From [Clostridium] fimetarium (lineage in GTDB: Bacteria; Bacillota; Clostridia; Lachnospirales; Lachnospiraceae), in NCBI RefSeq assembly GCF_900111235.1, contig NZ_FOJI01000002.1, positions 1-64,000 of the forward strand: a DNA stretch of 64,000 bases. The letters run 5' to 3'. Positions 16,988-26,362 of the stretch are shown here, piece by piece (position 1 is the stretch's first letter; the number at the start of each line of letters is the position of its first letter). Under the pieces are notes generated by a model that was not told where the DNA came from, searched no databases, and saw only the letters and a list, made by a program, of their open reading frames with translations. Both the position numbers and the translations under genes were made by a program.

Positions 16988-18532
16988 ATGGCAATTACAT
17001 TGTTTGCGGCAATTAGCGTGGGTTCGTATGAGTTGGAAATGAAGATATTTGAAATATCAATTAAGAATGGGATTAATGAAGTTGACAGAATTAGTCATAT
17101 TATTGAGTTAGGGCGGGAAACTTATAATTTTGAAAAGATAAGTTCCGAATTAGTTGATGAGTTATGTGATGTTTTGTATGATTTCCGTGAGATTATGAAA
17201 TCATATGATATTAAAGCATATAGAGCGTGTGCGACAAGTGCAATAAGGGAAGCTGTTAATGCGCAAAATATTATTGACAGAATCAAGGTGAGAACAGGTC
17301 TTGATGTTGATATATTATCCAATTCAGAGCAAAGATATATAAGTTATAAGGCATTTGCAATTAATGAAAAAAACTTCGATAAAATCATTGAAAATGGGAC
17401 TTTATTAATAGATATGGGAGCTGGCAGTGCACAAGTTACTTTATTTGATAAGGGTTCGTTGATAACTACTCAAAATATTCGATTAGGTGCGTTAAGAATT
17501 CGGGAAATGCTTGCGAAGCTTGCTAAGAATGCTGCGAATTATCGTGAAATTATTGAAGAGTATATTGATAATGACATTGAAACGTTATACAAGATATTTA
17601 TGAAGGATAGAAATATAATAAATATTATAGGTACTGGAGAAAATAGTACCTATATATGCCTCAATCAAAAAGCGATGGAAAATGGGCTGAAAAAGAAAGA
17701 AATTATTACAAAAGAGGAATTCTACGATTTGTATGCATTGATTCTTAACAATACAGAGGAACAACTTGCAGATATACTTAATGTCCCACAAGTTCAGGCA
17801 AGTTTGATTATACCTAGTGTTATGTTGTTTAGAAGAATATTTCATTTTACACATGCCGTTAATTTATGGATGCCAAATGTAAAACTTGGAGATGGATTAG
17901 CAGTTGAGTATGCACAAAAGAATAAATTAATTAAGCCGAATCATGATTTCATGGACGATATTCTTTCAGCAGCTCGGGTGATTTCAATCAGATATCAGTG
18001 TAATATGGAACATACAATATTTGTTGAGGAAAATGCACTTAAGATATTTGATGCAATGAAGAAGTACCATGGACTAGGAAAAAGAGAAAGACTGATACTA
18101 CAGATATCTTCAATCCTTCATGATTGTGGCAAATATGTTAGTCTGATATATCCAGCAGAGGCAGCTTACAATATCATTATGTCAACGGAAATTATTGGAT
18201 TGTCTCATGCAGAGCGAGATATCGTTGCTCATATTGTAAAATACAATACGCTGGATTTTGACTACAGAAGTGAGATAATAGATGGCAAATATAAGAATAT
18301 GTATATAACGGTAACAAAGATGATGTCAATTCTGCGTGTTGCGAATGCACTAGACAGAAGCCACAAGCAGAAGATGATTAATACAAAAATGTATGTGGAA
18401 GAAAAACAACTAATTATTTCAACAGATACATATGATGATATAACGTTGGAAAAAGGATTGCTCGATGAGAAAGCAACTTTCTTTGAAGAGGTTTATGGAA
18501 TCAGTATTGTAATAAAACAAAGGAAAAAGTAA
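16988..18532 (+). CDS. ppx: Exopolyphosphatase / Ppx-GppA phosphatase with HD domain
   Basis: Encodes 514 residues from the ATG at 16988, six bases after GGAGGG. A TTG 21 bases earlier lacks a site. The ASKHA-fold phosphatase domain covers about 1-300, with an atypical first phosphate motif (FAAISVGSYELEMKI) and a clear second (LLIDMGAGSAQVTLF, about 137-151) and INIIGTGEN. An HD-type domain follows (SSILHDCGKYV at about 378-388). It hydrolyses polyphosphate and possibly (p)ppGpp side-products in the cytoplasm. The polyphosphate kinase gene starts 14 bases after its stop, so the pair makes and degrades polyphosphate from one operon. Confidence 0.92.
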   Translation: MAITLFAAISVGSYELEMKIFEISIKNGINEVDRISHIIELGRETYNFEKISSELVDELCDVLYDFREIMKSYDIKAYRACATSAIREAVNAQNIIDRIKVRTGLDVDILSNSEQRYISYKAFAINEKNFDKIIENGTLLIDMGAGSAQVTLFDKGSLITTQNIRLGALRIREMLAKLAKNAANYREIIEEYIDNDIETLYKIFMKDRNIINIIGTGENSTYICLNQKAMENGLKKKEIITKEEFYDLYALILNNTEEQLADILNVPQVQASLIIPSVMLFRRIFHFTHAVNLWMPNVKLGDGLAVEYAQKNKLIKPNHDFMDDILSAARVISIRYQCNMEHTIFVEENALKIFDAMKKYHGLGKRERLILQISSILHDCGKYVSLIYPAEAAYNIIMSTEIIGLSHAERDIVAHIVKYNTLDFDYRSEIIDGKYKNMYITVTKMMSILRVANALDRSHKQKMINTKMYVEEKQLIISTDTYDDITLEKGLLDEKATFFEEVYGISIVIKQRKK

Positions 18533-18546
18533 GGAGGGGATATAAT

Positions 18547-20679
18547 ATGGAAATGCCTATAAGTGAAAATTATTTTAACAGAGAATTAAGCTGGATGCAG
18601 TTTAATAATAGAGTATTAAGTGAAGCGAGAGACAAAAACATTCCACTATTTGAAAGACTGAAGTTTTTAAGCATTACGGCTTCTAATCTAGATGAATTTG
18701 TAATGATTAGGGTGGCGTCCCTTAAAGATATGGTCTCTGCAGGCTATGAAAAAAAGGATATTGCAGGAATGACACCTTCAATTCAATTAGATAAAATAAA
18801 TGAGCTTGAACATGAGTTGGTATCACTTCAGTACTCTACGTTAAATCACATTTTGATACCACATCTAGCACAGAACGATATCAATATAGTATCTGATTTT
18901 AATAAATTGAATGATAAACAAAAGGAATTTGTAGACAAGTATTTTGAAAATGAGGTGTATCCGGTTTTGACACCTATGGCATTTGACTCTTCGAGACCAT
19001 TTCCGCTGATACGAAACAAAACACTTAATATTGCATCGTTATTACAGAGAAAAAATGGCGATAAGGAATTGGACTTTGCAACGGTTCAGGTACCTTCAGT
19101 ACTTCCAAGAATTATTCAAATACCTAGTGAAAAAGGAACAACTGTAATTTTATTAGAGCAAATAATTGAAAAAAATATACAGAAGCTATATCTAAATTAT
19201 AATGTTATAACCTCATATCCATATAGAATTATGAGAAATGCTGATTTCGAAATTGATGAGGAAGATGTTGCAGACCTTTTACAGGAAATCCAAAAACAGA
19301 TTAAGAAAAGACAGTGGGGAGAGGCAATTAAGCTTGAAGTCGAAGAAAAGATAGATAAAAGATTGTTAAAGATGCTTAAAAAGAATCTGAAAATTGAAGA
19401 CAAAGATATATACTATATTAATGGACCACTCGATTTGACATTTCTGATGAAGGTATATTCCATTGATGGATTTGATCAATTAAAGAGTCCGAAATATATG
19501 CCACAGTCGGTATGTGGGTTAAATTGTGATGAAGATATATTTACACAAATTAAAGAAGGCGATATTCTGTTACATCACCCATATGAATCGTTTGAACCAG
19601 TTGTTGATTTTATAAGGAAAGCTGCAAATGACCCACAGGTTTTAGCAATCAAACAAACTTTATACAGAGTGAGTGGACACTCACTAATTATTGCATCACT
19701 AGCAGAAGCAGCTGAGAGAGGCAAGCAAGTTACAGTATTAGTAGAATTGAAGGCAAGATTTGATGAGGAAAACAATATTATATGGGCAAAAAAGCTCGAA
19801 AAGGCTGGATGTCATGTAATATATGGACTTATGGGATTAAAAACGCATTGTAAGATAACACTTGTAGTTAGAAGAGAAGAAGATGGTATAAAACGTTATG
19901 TTCATCTTGGAACTGGTAATTATAATGATTCAACAGCGAAGTTATATACAGATCTTGGATTATTGACCTGTGCAAATCAAATTGGTGAAGATGCGACTGC
20001 CGTATTTAATATGATATCAGGATACTCAGAGCCATTGAAATGGAACAAATTATCGTTAGCACCCATTTGGCTTAGAGATAAATTCTTGTATCTGATTGAC
20101 AGAGAGATAAAGATCGCAACAGAAGGAAAATCTGCGCATATCATAATCAAGATGAATTCGCTTAGCGATAAGCGCTTAATTGATGAACTTTACAAAGCGT
20201 CTTGTGCGGGTGTAAAAATCGATTTGATAGTAAGAGGCATATGCTGTCTTATTCCAGGCGTCATTGGACTAAGTGAGAATATTACGGTACGTTCAATTAT
20301 AGGTAATTTCTTAGAGCATGCAAGAATGTTCTACTTTGAAAATGGTGGTTATGACGATATCTATTTAGGAAGCGCCGATTGGATGCCAAGAAACCTCGAC
20401 AAGCGAGTTGAGATAATTTTCCCGGTTGAAGATCAAAATCTAAAAAAAGAAGTATTACACATTTTAGAAATACAGCTTAGTGATAATGAAAAAAGCCATA
20501 TACTTCAGACAGATGGTTCTTATGAAAAAGTAGATAGAAGAGGGCGAAAAGAAGTGATTAATGCACAAGAGATATTTTGTGCAGAGGCAATCGCTAGGAA
20601 TAATTCGGATGATAAAAGAAAAGGAACAAGAAGATTTATACCAAGGGAAAATGCGAAAATCAAGGAGCAAAATTTCTAG
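18547..20679 (+). CDS. ppk1: Polyphosphate kinase
   Basis: Encodes 710 residues, the typical PPK1 length, behind AAGGAGGGG. It polymerises ATP gamma-phosphate into polyphosphate. The N-terminal domain (about 8-112) begins YFNRELSWMQFNNRVLSEA. The head domain follows. The two phospholipase-D-like catalytic domains include the autophosphorylated histidine region KTHCKITLVVRRE (about 436-448) and HLGTGNYNDSTAKLYTDLG, and the later HARMFYFENGG and IYLGSADWMPRNLDKRVE. The C-terminal 60 residues are charged and less conserved. The last four codons and the stop lie inside the left arm of the terminator hairpin. Confidence 0.98.
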   Translation: MEMPISENYFNRELSWMQFNNRVLSEARDKNIPLFERLKFLSITASNLDEFVMIRVASLKDMVSAGYEKKDIAGMTPSIQLDKINELEHELVSLQYSTLNHILIPHLAQNDINIVSDFNKLNDKQKEFVDKYFENEVYPVLTPMAFDSSRPFPLIRNKTLNIASLLQRKNGDKELDFATVQVPSVLPRIIQIPSEKGTTVILLEQIIEKNIQKLYLNYNVITSYPYRIMRNADFEIDEEDVADLLQEIQKQIKKRQWGEAIKLEVEEKIDKRLLKMLKKNLKIEDKDIYYINGPLDLTFLMKVYSIDGFDQLKSPKYMPQSVCGLNCDEDIFTQIKEGDILLHHPYESFEPVVDFIRKAANDPQVLAIKQTLYRVSGHSLIIASLAEAAERGKQVTVLVELKARFDEENNIIWAKKLEKAGCHVIYGLMGLKTHCKITLVVRREEDGIKRYVHLGTGNYNDSTAKLYTDLGLLTCANQIGEDATAVFNMISGYSEPLKWNKLSLAPIWLRDKFLYLIDREIKIATEGKSAHIIIKMNSLSDKRLIDELYKASCAGVKIDLIVRGICCLIPGVIGLSENITVRSIIGNFLEHARMFYFENGGYDDIYLGSADWMPRNLDKRVEIIFPVEDQNLKKEVLHILEIQLSDNEKSHILQTDGSYEKVDRRGRKEVINAQEIFCAEAIARNNSDDKRKGTRRFIPRENAKIKEQNF

Positions 20680-20700
20680 TTTGATAAACTAGAAATTTTG
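20668..20700. terminator. Terminator overlapping the ppk stop codon
   Basis: A perfect 15-bp stem, CAAAATTTCTAGTTT and its complement, surrounds a three-base loop. The left arm includes the last ppk codons and TAG stop. It lies between convergent genes. A-rich sequence upstream and TTTTG downstream give modest U-runs on both strands, consistent with bidirectional use. Confidence 0.85.
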
Positions 20701-20719
20701 GGACTTAAAAAAGAAGAAG

Positions 20720-21565
20720 TTAAAGATTAGCAGCTATCTTGATGGTTTCAAGTACTTCGTATGGGATGCAGAGGTGTCCTCGTCCGGTTCCAAGGTTAAG
20801 ATAAGGTTTGTTAGTACCGTGAAAATCAGAGCCGCCTGAGATAATCAGGTGGTTTTCTTTTGCTAATTTTTTGATCTGGATTTCTTCACCAATTGAATGA
20901 GTAGAATATATTGCCTCGATTCCTTTTAACCCGGCTTTGCAAAGATAGCTAAGTAATTTGTTCATTTCAGAAGTTCCTAAATGATAAAGAGTAGGATGTG
21001 CAAGAATGGGAACACCATGTGCTGCTGTGATAAGTTGTATTGTCGCTTCAGGTGTTAGCTTTTCTCTAGCCATGAAACATGGGCCATTTTCACCAATATA
21101 GCGTTCAAATGCTTCGCTACGGCTTTTGATATAGCCTTTAGCTAAAAGGTAATCAGCAAAATGTGCTCTGGTAATAACTGCGTTACCATAAAGCTGTTTC
21201 ATTTCATCAATTGATATTTCAATGCCTATTTCTTTAAATTTTTGGATAATTTTTAAATTACGTTCATTTCTTATATCCCTTAGATCTTCTAATACATCGT
21301 TAAATGTTTTGTCTTTATAGTCCACATATAATCCGATGATGTGGATTTCTTTAGAACCGTAAGCAGCGCTAAGTTCAATGCCAGGAATAATTTCTATATT
21401 GTATTTTTGACCGGCGACTACTGCTTCTTCAACTCCAATAATTGTATCATGGTCGGTTAAGGCCATGGCGGAGAGGCCTTGCTTTTTTGCTAATATAACA
21501 AGCTCTTCTGGCGTAAGCGTCCCATCAGAATAAGTAGAATGTACATGTAAATCGATAGTTTTCAT
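20720..21565 (-). CDS. PHP-domain phosphoesterase (nucleoside bisphosphatase-like)
   Basis: Encodes 281 residues behind AAAGGA. The PHP metal site is visible: DLHVHSTYSDGTLTPEEL at residues 4-21, ALTDHDTIIGVEEA at about 35-48, the glutamate of PGIELSAAYG, and the C-terminal GGSDFHGTNKP. The length and the helical insert match the YciV/RnaseAM-type branch, whose members hydrolyse 3',5'-nucleoside bisphosphates or short 5'-RNA ends. It is convergent with ppk and divergent from the CheY gene. Confidence 0.9.
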   Translation of the reverse strand: MKTIDLHVHSTYSDGTLTPEELVILAKKQGLSAMALTDHDTIIGVEEAVVAGQKYNIEIIPGIELSAAYGSKEIHIIGLYVDYKDKTFNDVLEDLRDIRNERNLKIIQKFKEIGIEISIDEMKQLYGNAVITRAHFADYLLAKGYIKSRSEAFERYIGENGPCFMAREKLTPEATIQLITAAHGVPILAHPTLYHLGTSEMNKLLSYLCKAGLKGIEAIYSTHSIGEEIQIKKLAKENHLIISGGSDFHGTNKPYLNLGTGRGHLCIPYEVLETIKIAANL

Positions 21566-21767
21566 TTTCTATATCCTTTCAATTGCATAACAGATTTTAT
21601 GATAAAATTCTAGAGTAGAATAATATTATTTATCAATAAATCTAGGATATACAAATAAAATATATTTGTCAAACATAAATGCTTTATGAACATGTTGCAA
21701 AGTTACTAAATAAGGTGTAAAATCACGTTAGAGTTTGTACAACAACAATAAAGGAGTGTATCTAGCT

Positions 21768-22148
21768 ATGGATTTTAATGGGGTTAAAGTTTTGATTTGT
21801 GATGACTCAGTATTTGCGAGAAGAAAGCTGAAAGATTACTTAAACAGTATAGGTTTTCAAAACGTATTGGAGGCTACAGACGGAGAAGCTGCAGTTGAAC
21901 AATACAAGGAAAATAAGCCAGATATTGTATTTATGGATATCGTAATGCCAAAGAAAGACGGTGTTGAGGCAGTAGGGGACATAATTAAGATTAATCCAGA
22001 TGCAAAGATAATTATGACTTCCAGCGTAGGAACACAAGATTATCTAAAAGAATCTATAAAAGCAGGAGCTTGTGATTTCGTTCAGAAGCCACTTGAGAAT
22101 GACAAAATATCAAGTGCCATAAAAAAGGCATTGACGGGAGGTTATTAA
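21768..22148 (+). CDS. CheY-like single-domain response regulator
   Basis: Encodes 126 residues from the ATG at 21768 behind AAGGAG; an upstream TTG is not favoured. It is a receiver domain only: LICDDSVFARRKLKDYL (acidic pair), phospho-aspartate in IVFMDIVMPKKDGVEA, the threonine/serine of IIMTSSVG, and the conserved lysine of FVQKPL. The sequence fits clostridial CheY. It has no output domain, so it must act by binding a partner. The next gene starts two bases after its stop and encodes a CheX-like protein, a likely phosphatase or partner. Confidence 0.92.
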   Translation: MDFNGVKVLICDDSVFARRKLKDYLNSIGFQNVLEATDGEAAVEQYKENKPDIVFMDIVMPKKDGVEAVGDIIKINPDAKIIMTSSVGTQDYLKESIKAGACDFVQKPLENDKISSAIKKALTGGY

Positions 22149-22150
22149 AT

Positions 22151-23032
22151 ATGTTTGCACAATTTTTTGCGAATTACCTTTTAGAAGAAAATTATATTGA
22201 AAAAAGACAACTTATTGAAGGTCTTAAAAAAATGAAAAATTCTAGAGTTAAACTAGGAGTATTAGCAATTGATGCAGGGTATTTAACAGCTGCTCAAGTA
22301 GAAAAAGTTCATGCAAGGCAAGCACAAGTTGATAAAAGGATAGGAGATATTGCTGTAGAATTAGGATATCTGACCAATACACAAGTTGAAAAGCTTTTAT
22401 CAAATCAACCTGCAAGATATTTATTACTTAGCCAATCTTTATTAGATAAAGAATATATGACTAATAGCAAGCTAGAAGAGGCACTTACGAAATTTAAAGC
22501 AAAGTATAACTTATCCGAAGAGGATATGTCTGATTCCCAAAAAGGGGACAAGCTAAGCAGTGTAATTAAGGCATTTTATAAACTTGATGACAGTAATACA
22601 TCTAAATATATTGGTACATACATAAAGTTGCTTTTTAATAATTTAGTAAGATTTGTTGGAGATGATTTTGTTGCAGTCTCACCAGAACGCATGTTGTTAT
22701 CAGATAATGATATAAAAGTAAGCCAAAAGATATCAGGCGAATTTTCTACCTTAACATTTATTCAGACTGATGAGATTTCACTTTTACAGTTTGTATCACG
22801 TTATGCAGGAGAGGATATTCCCGTTTTGGATGACTATTCTATTGCAGCAGCTCAGGATTTCTTGAATCTACATAATGGTCTATTCATGGTGAATATGTCA
22901 AATGATTCCAATATTGAATTGAAATTGGCACCTCCAGAAATAGCCAATGAATCAATATCTCAGGAAAAATCATATGTTTGTATTCCAATCATGCTTACTT
23001 TTGGTACTATAAATTTTATTTTAGGTAAATAA
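22151..23032 (+). CDS. CheX-like chemotaxis phosphatase with an N-terminal helical domain
   Basis: Encodes 293 residues. Residues of about 1-95 hold two similar helical segments (LEENYIEKRQLIEGLKKMK, GYLTAAQVEKVHARQAQVD, GYLTNTQVEKLLSNQ) that resemble the N-terminal helical domain of type II secretion ATPases. Residues of about 150-293 resemble CheC/CheX: an alpha-beta fold with AAQDFLNLHNGLFMVN, a degenerate form of the E-x-x-N phosphatase motif with aspartate in place of glutamate. It probably binds or dephosphorylates the CheY-like protein encoded two bases upstream. Whether it is catalytically active is uncertain. Confidence 0.75.
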   Translation: MFAQFFANYLLEENYIEKRQLIEGLKKMKNSRVKLGVLAIDAGYLTAAQVEKVHARQAQVDKRIGDIAVELGYLTNTQVEKLLSNQPARYLLLSQSLLDKEYMTNSKLEEALTKFKAKYNLSEEDMSDSQKGDKLSSVIKAFYKLDDSNTSKYIGTYIKLLFNNLVRFVGDDFVAVSPERMLLSDNDIKVSQKISGEFSTLTFIQTDEISLLQFVSRYAGEDIPVLDDYSIAAAQDFLNLHNGLFMVNMSNDSNIELKLAPPEIANESISQEKSYVCIPIMLTFGTINFILGK

Positions 23033-23181
23033 AAAGTATAGTATAGAAAATAAGTAAAAAATAGTGATTGTATATTTTCTACAATGAGTATAGTATTATG
23101 TTTACTGAGATTCATTTAAAAGTAACTATTATTATTCAATTGGTATAGTATATATATGTATCAATGATAATTGGAGGAAGT

Positions 23182-23760
23182 ATGAGAAAGAAATCACATT
23201 TTTCATTATCTATGTATATTTTAGATAATGTGGACAGTACTATACTTGATGAGCATAGAAAAGCCTTTATTGTAGGAAGTATTTTGCCAGATTGTAGGCC
23301 ATCATTTGTTACAACGAAACATAATATGGATGAGACATTTGAATTGGTTAAACAGTCGATTAATAGATGCACGATTGATAATGAAGGATATAAACATATT
23401 TCAACGTCGTATTGTAGAAAACTTGGTGAGATAACTCACTATATGGCAGATTATTTTACATATCCCCACAATGCTATTTTTGATGGAAATATTAGAGAAC
23501 ATTGTGTATACGAAAAAGAATTAAAATTTGCCTTAAAGGATTATATTAATAGTGGAGAAGTTTATGTCAATATTGATTTGGCAAAAACATTTACAACCCC
23601 GCAAGATTTATGCGAATTTGTATTAGCTACGCATGAACAATACCTCAAAGCAAGTAAAACAGTTTATGAAGATTGTAAGTACATAGTTGCATTATGCCAT
23701 TTAGTGGTAGAAGGTATACTTAATCTATTAGATATTAACAGAGTAGAGTTGGCTGCATAG
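23182..23760 (+). CDS. Zinc-dependent phospholipase C-like protein
   Basis: Encodes 192 residues from the ATG at 23182, behind GGAGGAAG; the ATG 18 bases earlier precedes that site. The N-terminus is KKSHFSLSMYIL without a signal peptide. Histidines and aspartates spaced as in the zinc phospholipase C/S1-P1 nuclease fold are present: SHFSLS, GSILPDCRPSF and GEITHYMADYFTYPHN (about 79-94). A number of clostridial relatives are cytoplasmic and uncharacterised. It is monocistronic, ending in a terminator hairpin. Confidence 0.8.
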   Translation: MRKKSHFSLSMYILDNVDSTILDEHRKAFIVGSILPDCRPSFVTTKHNMDETFELVKQSINRCTIDNEGYKHISTSYCRKLGEITHYMADYFTYPHNAIFDGNIREHCVYEKELKFALKDYINSGEVYVNIDLAKTFTTPQDLCEFVLATHEQYLKASKTVYEDCKYIVALCHLVVEGILNLLDINRVELAA

Positions 23761-23769
23761 CCGAATGAT

Positions 23770-23817
23770 AAAATAGCCCTAATAACTAGTGAAAGCTGGA
23801 TATAGGGCTATTTGTAA
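23770..23817 (+). terminator. Terminator after the phospholipase-like gene
   Basis: AAATAGCCCTA pairs with TAGGGCTATTT around a loop of about 25 bases, followed by TTTGTAA. It stands 10 bases after the stop codon. Confidence 0.75.
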
Positions 23818-23853
23818 ATGTAATATTTTATATCATAAGATGGAGGAGAATTT

Positions 23854-24390
23854 ATGAATGAGGAAAGAGTGCTATTGATAGGAGAGTTTTACAAACATTT
23901 TAAGGATCAATTATACCAAATTAGAGAAATTGCTTATGATTCTGAGAATCAGGATAAAATGGTAGTTTATCAAGCGATGTATGGCGACTTCAAAGTATAT
24001 GTAAGACCATATGATATGTTTATGAGTGAAGTGGATCATATTAAGTATCCAGAAATAAACCAGAAATATCGTTTTGAGAAAGTTACAATGGGGAGTAAGG
24101 AAGTTGAGACCGTTATAAGTAATAAAGTGAAGGTGTATGCTGAATATGATGATGAAGACCAGGAAGGCGTTGCTGATCCAAGGCTCTTACAATTTCTTGA
24201 TGCAAAAGATTACCAAGATAAATTAAATGTACTGACATTTTTAAGAGAAAAAATGGATGACCGGTTAATTAATGATATTGCAATATCATTAGATATTATA
24301 GTAGAAGAAGGCTCAATGGATAGGCGTTATGACTCACTTAGGAATTGTTTGTTGGCACATATAAAATATGAGTGTAATAGATTAAGATAG
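23854..24390 (+). CDS. DUF1653-domain protein
   Basis: Encodes 178 residues behind GGAGGAG. The first 75 residues are a DUF1653 domain (GEFYKHFKDQLYQIREIAYD, then MVVYQAMYGDFKVYVRPYDMF), a small beta fold of unknown role. The remaining 100 residues are an extension with an acidic linker (EYDDEDQEGVADPRLLQFLD) and a helical end, perhaps 'must belong to the same domain pair' in clostridial relatives. No function can be assigned. Confidence 0.85.
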   Translation: MNEERVLLIGEFYKHFKDQLYQIREIAYDSENQDKMVVYQAMYGDFKVYVRPYDMFMSEVDHIKYPEINQKYRFEKVTMGSKEVETVISNKVKVYAEYDDEDQEGVADPRLLQFLDAKDYQDKLNVLTFLREKMDDRLINDIAISLDIIVEEGSMDRRYDSLRNCLLAHIKYECNRLR

Positions 24391-24598
24391 AAGCTAAAAT
24401 TAGTGATTAAAATTAGTATCAAAAGAAATAGTCATAATAGTTGCACTATTTTAGGAAATCAGTGTCTATTGGCTAAAAATATTAATACTTTACAATAATT
24501 AATAAGAAAATTAATATAATTTGATTGTGTAGTACCCCTTGAATATGTTATACTTGCCATAACACACTTTTATGGAAAAACAAACAAGGGGGTATTAT

Positions 24599-25978
24599 AT
24601 GAATGATGATTCGTTTACAAAAATCACACCAGAGATAAGAAGCTTAGCACAAAAATGTAAAAGTAATAGTAAAATAAATGTTTCGCTATATGAAAAGTAT
24701 GAAGTTAAAAGAGGCCTAAGAGATTTGAATGGTAGAGGTGTCTTAACTGGACTTACTGAAATCTCTGAAATCAAATCATACGATACCGACGAAGAAGGAA
24801 ATCAAATTCCATGCGAAGGAAAACTTTTTTATCGAGGTTATGATGTAGAGGAAATTATTGATGGATTTTATAAAGAAGGCAGATTTGGATTTGAAGAAGT
24901 AACCTATCTTCTTATGTTTGGAACTATGCCAACAGCATTAGAATTGAAAGATTTTAATGCATTGCTAGGATATTATAGATCGATTCCTCCTAATTTTGTG
25001 AGAGACATTATTATGAAGGCACCAAGTCATGATATTATGAATGCTATCGCTAGAAGTGTTCTTATGTTGTATTCGTACGATGATAAAGCGGATGCACTTA
25101 ATATATCTAATGTAGTGAGACAATCATTACAACTTATATCAGAGTTGCCATTATTAGCTGTTTACAGTTATCAAGCTTATAAACATTACCATATGGGTGG
25201 TAGTTTAATTATTCATGAGCCAAAACCGGAATTATCAACCGCTGAGAACATATTGCATTTATTAAGAAGTGACAGTAAATATACAGAACTTGAGGCTAAG
25301 ATTCTAGATATCGCGTTGGTACTTCACGCGGAGCATGGTGGCGGTAATAATTCTACATTTACTACACATGTTGTTACTTCATCAGGAACAGATACTTATT
25401 CTACAATTGTAGCTTCACTTGGCTCACTGAAAGGACCAAAACATGGAGGCGCTAATATAAAGGTAGTTCAGATGTTTAATGAAATCAAGGAGAATGTAAG
25501 TGATTGGAATGATGAAGCAGAACTTTCCGCACATCTTGATAGTATTCTTCAAAAGAAAGCATTTGATAAAACTGGGTTGATATATGGAATGGGACACGCA
25601 GTATATTCATTATCAGATCCACGAGCTAATGTTTTCAAAGGATTTGTTAAGAGACTTTCAGTTGAAAAAGGTCGTGAAAAAGAATTTGAGCTTTATTCAA
25701 ATGTTGAAAGGATAGCATCAAAACTAATTGCGAAAGAAAGAAAGATATATAAGGGTGTAAGTGCCAATGTAGATTTCTACAGCGGGTTTGTTTATAGTAT
25801 GCTTGATTTGCCAACGGAATTATATACTCCAATATTTGCAGTCGCACGCATTTCAGGATGGTGTTCACATAGAATAGAGGAACTTATTAATGCCGGCAAA
25901 ATAATTCGACCAGCTTATAGAAATGTTCAGGATAGAAGAGAATATGTTGATATTTTTGACAGAGAAGTAACTGATTAA
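24599..25978 (+). CDS. gltA: Citrate synthase (Si type)
   Basis: Encodes 459 residues from the ATG at 24599 behind AAGGGGG; an upstream ATG at 24572 precedes that site. It condenses oxaloacetate and acetyl-CoA. Family features are RGYDVEEI (about 80), the first catalytic histidine in LHAEHGGGNNSTFTTHVV (about 250-265), KGPKHGGAN, the second in YGMGHAVYSLSDPRA (about 335-349), the catalytic aspartate in NVDFYSGFVYSML, and FAVARISGWCSHRIEEL. The N-terminal 30 residues extend beyond the bacterial core, common in clostridial versions. In anaerobes it supplies 2-oxoglutarate for glutamate. A second possible citrate-forming enzyme follows at 26363. Confidence 0.95.
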   Translation: MNDDSFTKITPEIRSLAQKCKSNSKINVSLYEKYEVKRGLRDLNGRGVLTGLTEISEIKSYDTDEEGNQIPCEGKLFYRGYDVEEIIDGFYKEGRFGFEEVTYLLMFGTMPTALELKDFNALLGYYRSIPPNFVRDIIMKAPSHDIMNAIARSVLMLYSYDDKADALNISNVVRQSLQLISELPLLAVYSYQAYKHYHMGGSLIIHEPKPELSTAENILHLLRSDSKYTELEAKILDIALVLHAEHGGGNNSTFTTHVVTSSGTDTYSTIVASLGSLKGPKHGGANIKVVQMFNEIKENVSDWNDEAELSAHLDSILQKKAFDKTGLIYGMGHAVYSLSDPRANVFKGFVKRLSVEKGREKEFELYSNVERIASKLIAKERKIYKGVSANVDFYSGFVYSMLDLPTELYTPIFAVARISGWCSHRIEELINAGKIIRPAYRNVQDRREYVDIFDREVTD

Positions 25979-26024
25979 AATTAGTAGTAAATGATTAAAA
26001 TATACTCAAAATATAATAACAAAA

Positions 26025-26113
26025 GCTATATACAATAAATTATTAGGTGGTTTTAGTTGAAAATGCTAAAATATTAATGTCATACTACCCTAATATTGTA
26101 TATAGCTTTTTTT
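26025..26113 (+). terminator. Terminator after citrate synthase
   Basis: AAAAGCTATATACAAT (about 26030-26045) pairs with ATTGTATATAGCTTTT (about 26094-26109), followed by a run of eight T. The loop of about 45 bases contains a further short stem. Confidence 0.85.
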
Positions 26114-26284
26114 TAAAAGTGAAATAAGGAGTTACTTATATATTTTACTCAATTTTTATATAAATAACAGAATATTTACACAATTCAAATCAATTTGTTG
26201 AAAACTTTTGACATAATCGCAGTTTAACAGAAAATAGTGCATAACTTTGTGGATATTGTGGAAAAACTCAGATAAAAATCGTAC

Positions 26285-26313
26285 TTGACACAGATTGTTT
26301 TATTGTATACAAT
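26285..26313 (+). promoter_or_regulatory. Promoter with overlapping GntR-type operator
   Basis: TTGACA (26285-26290) and TACAAT (26308-26313) are separated by 17 bases, a near-consensus promoter. The -10 region is embedded in the perfect palindrome ATTGTATACAAT (26302-26313). This matches the TTGTATACAA form bound by many FCD-type GntR repressors, and such a gene follows at 27850. Binding here would block transcription of the DRE-TIM gene and probably of the regulator itself. Confidence 0.72.
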
Positions 26314-26362
26314 CATACAAAAGAAGTGAAAATATTTGATTAAAGTTAATTAGGAGGAAATA

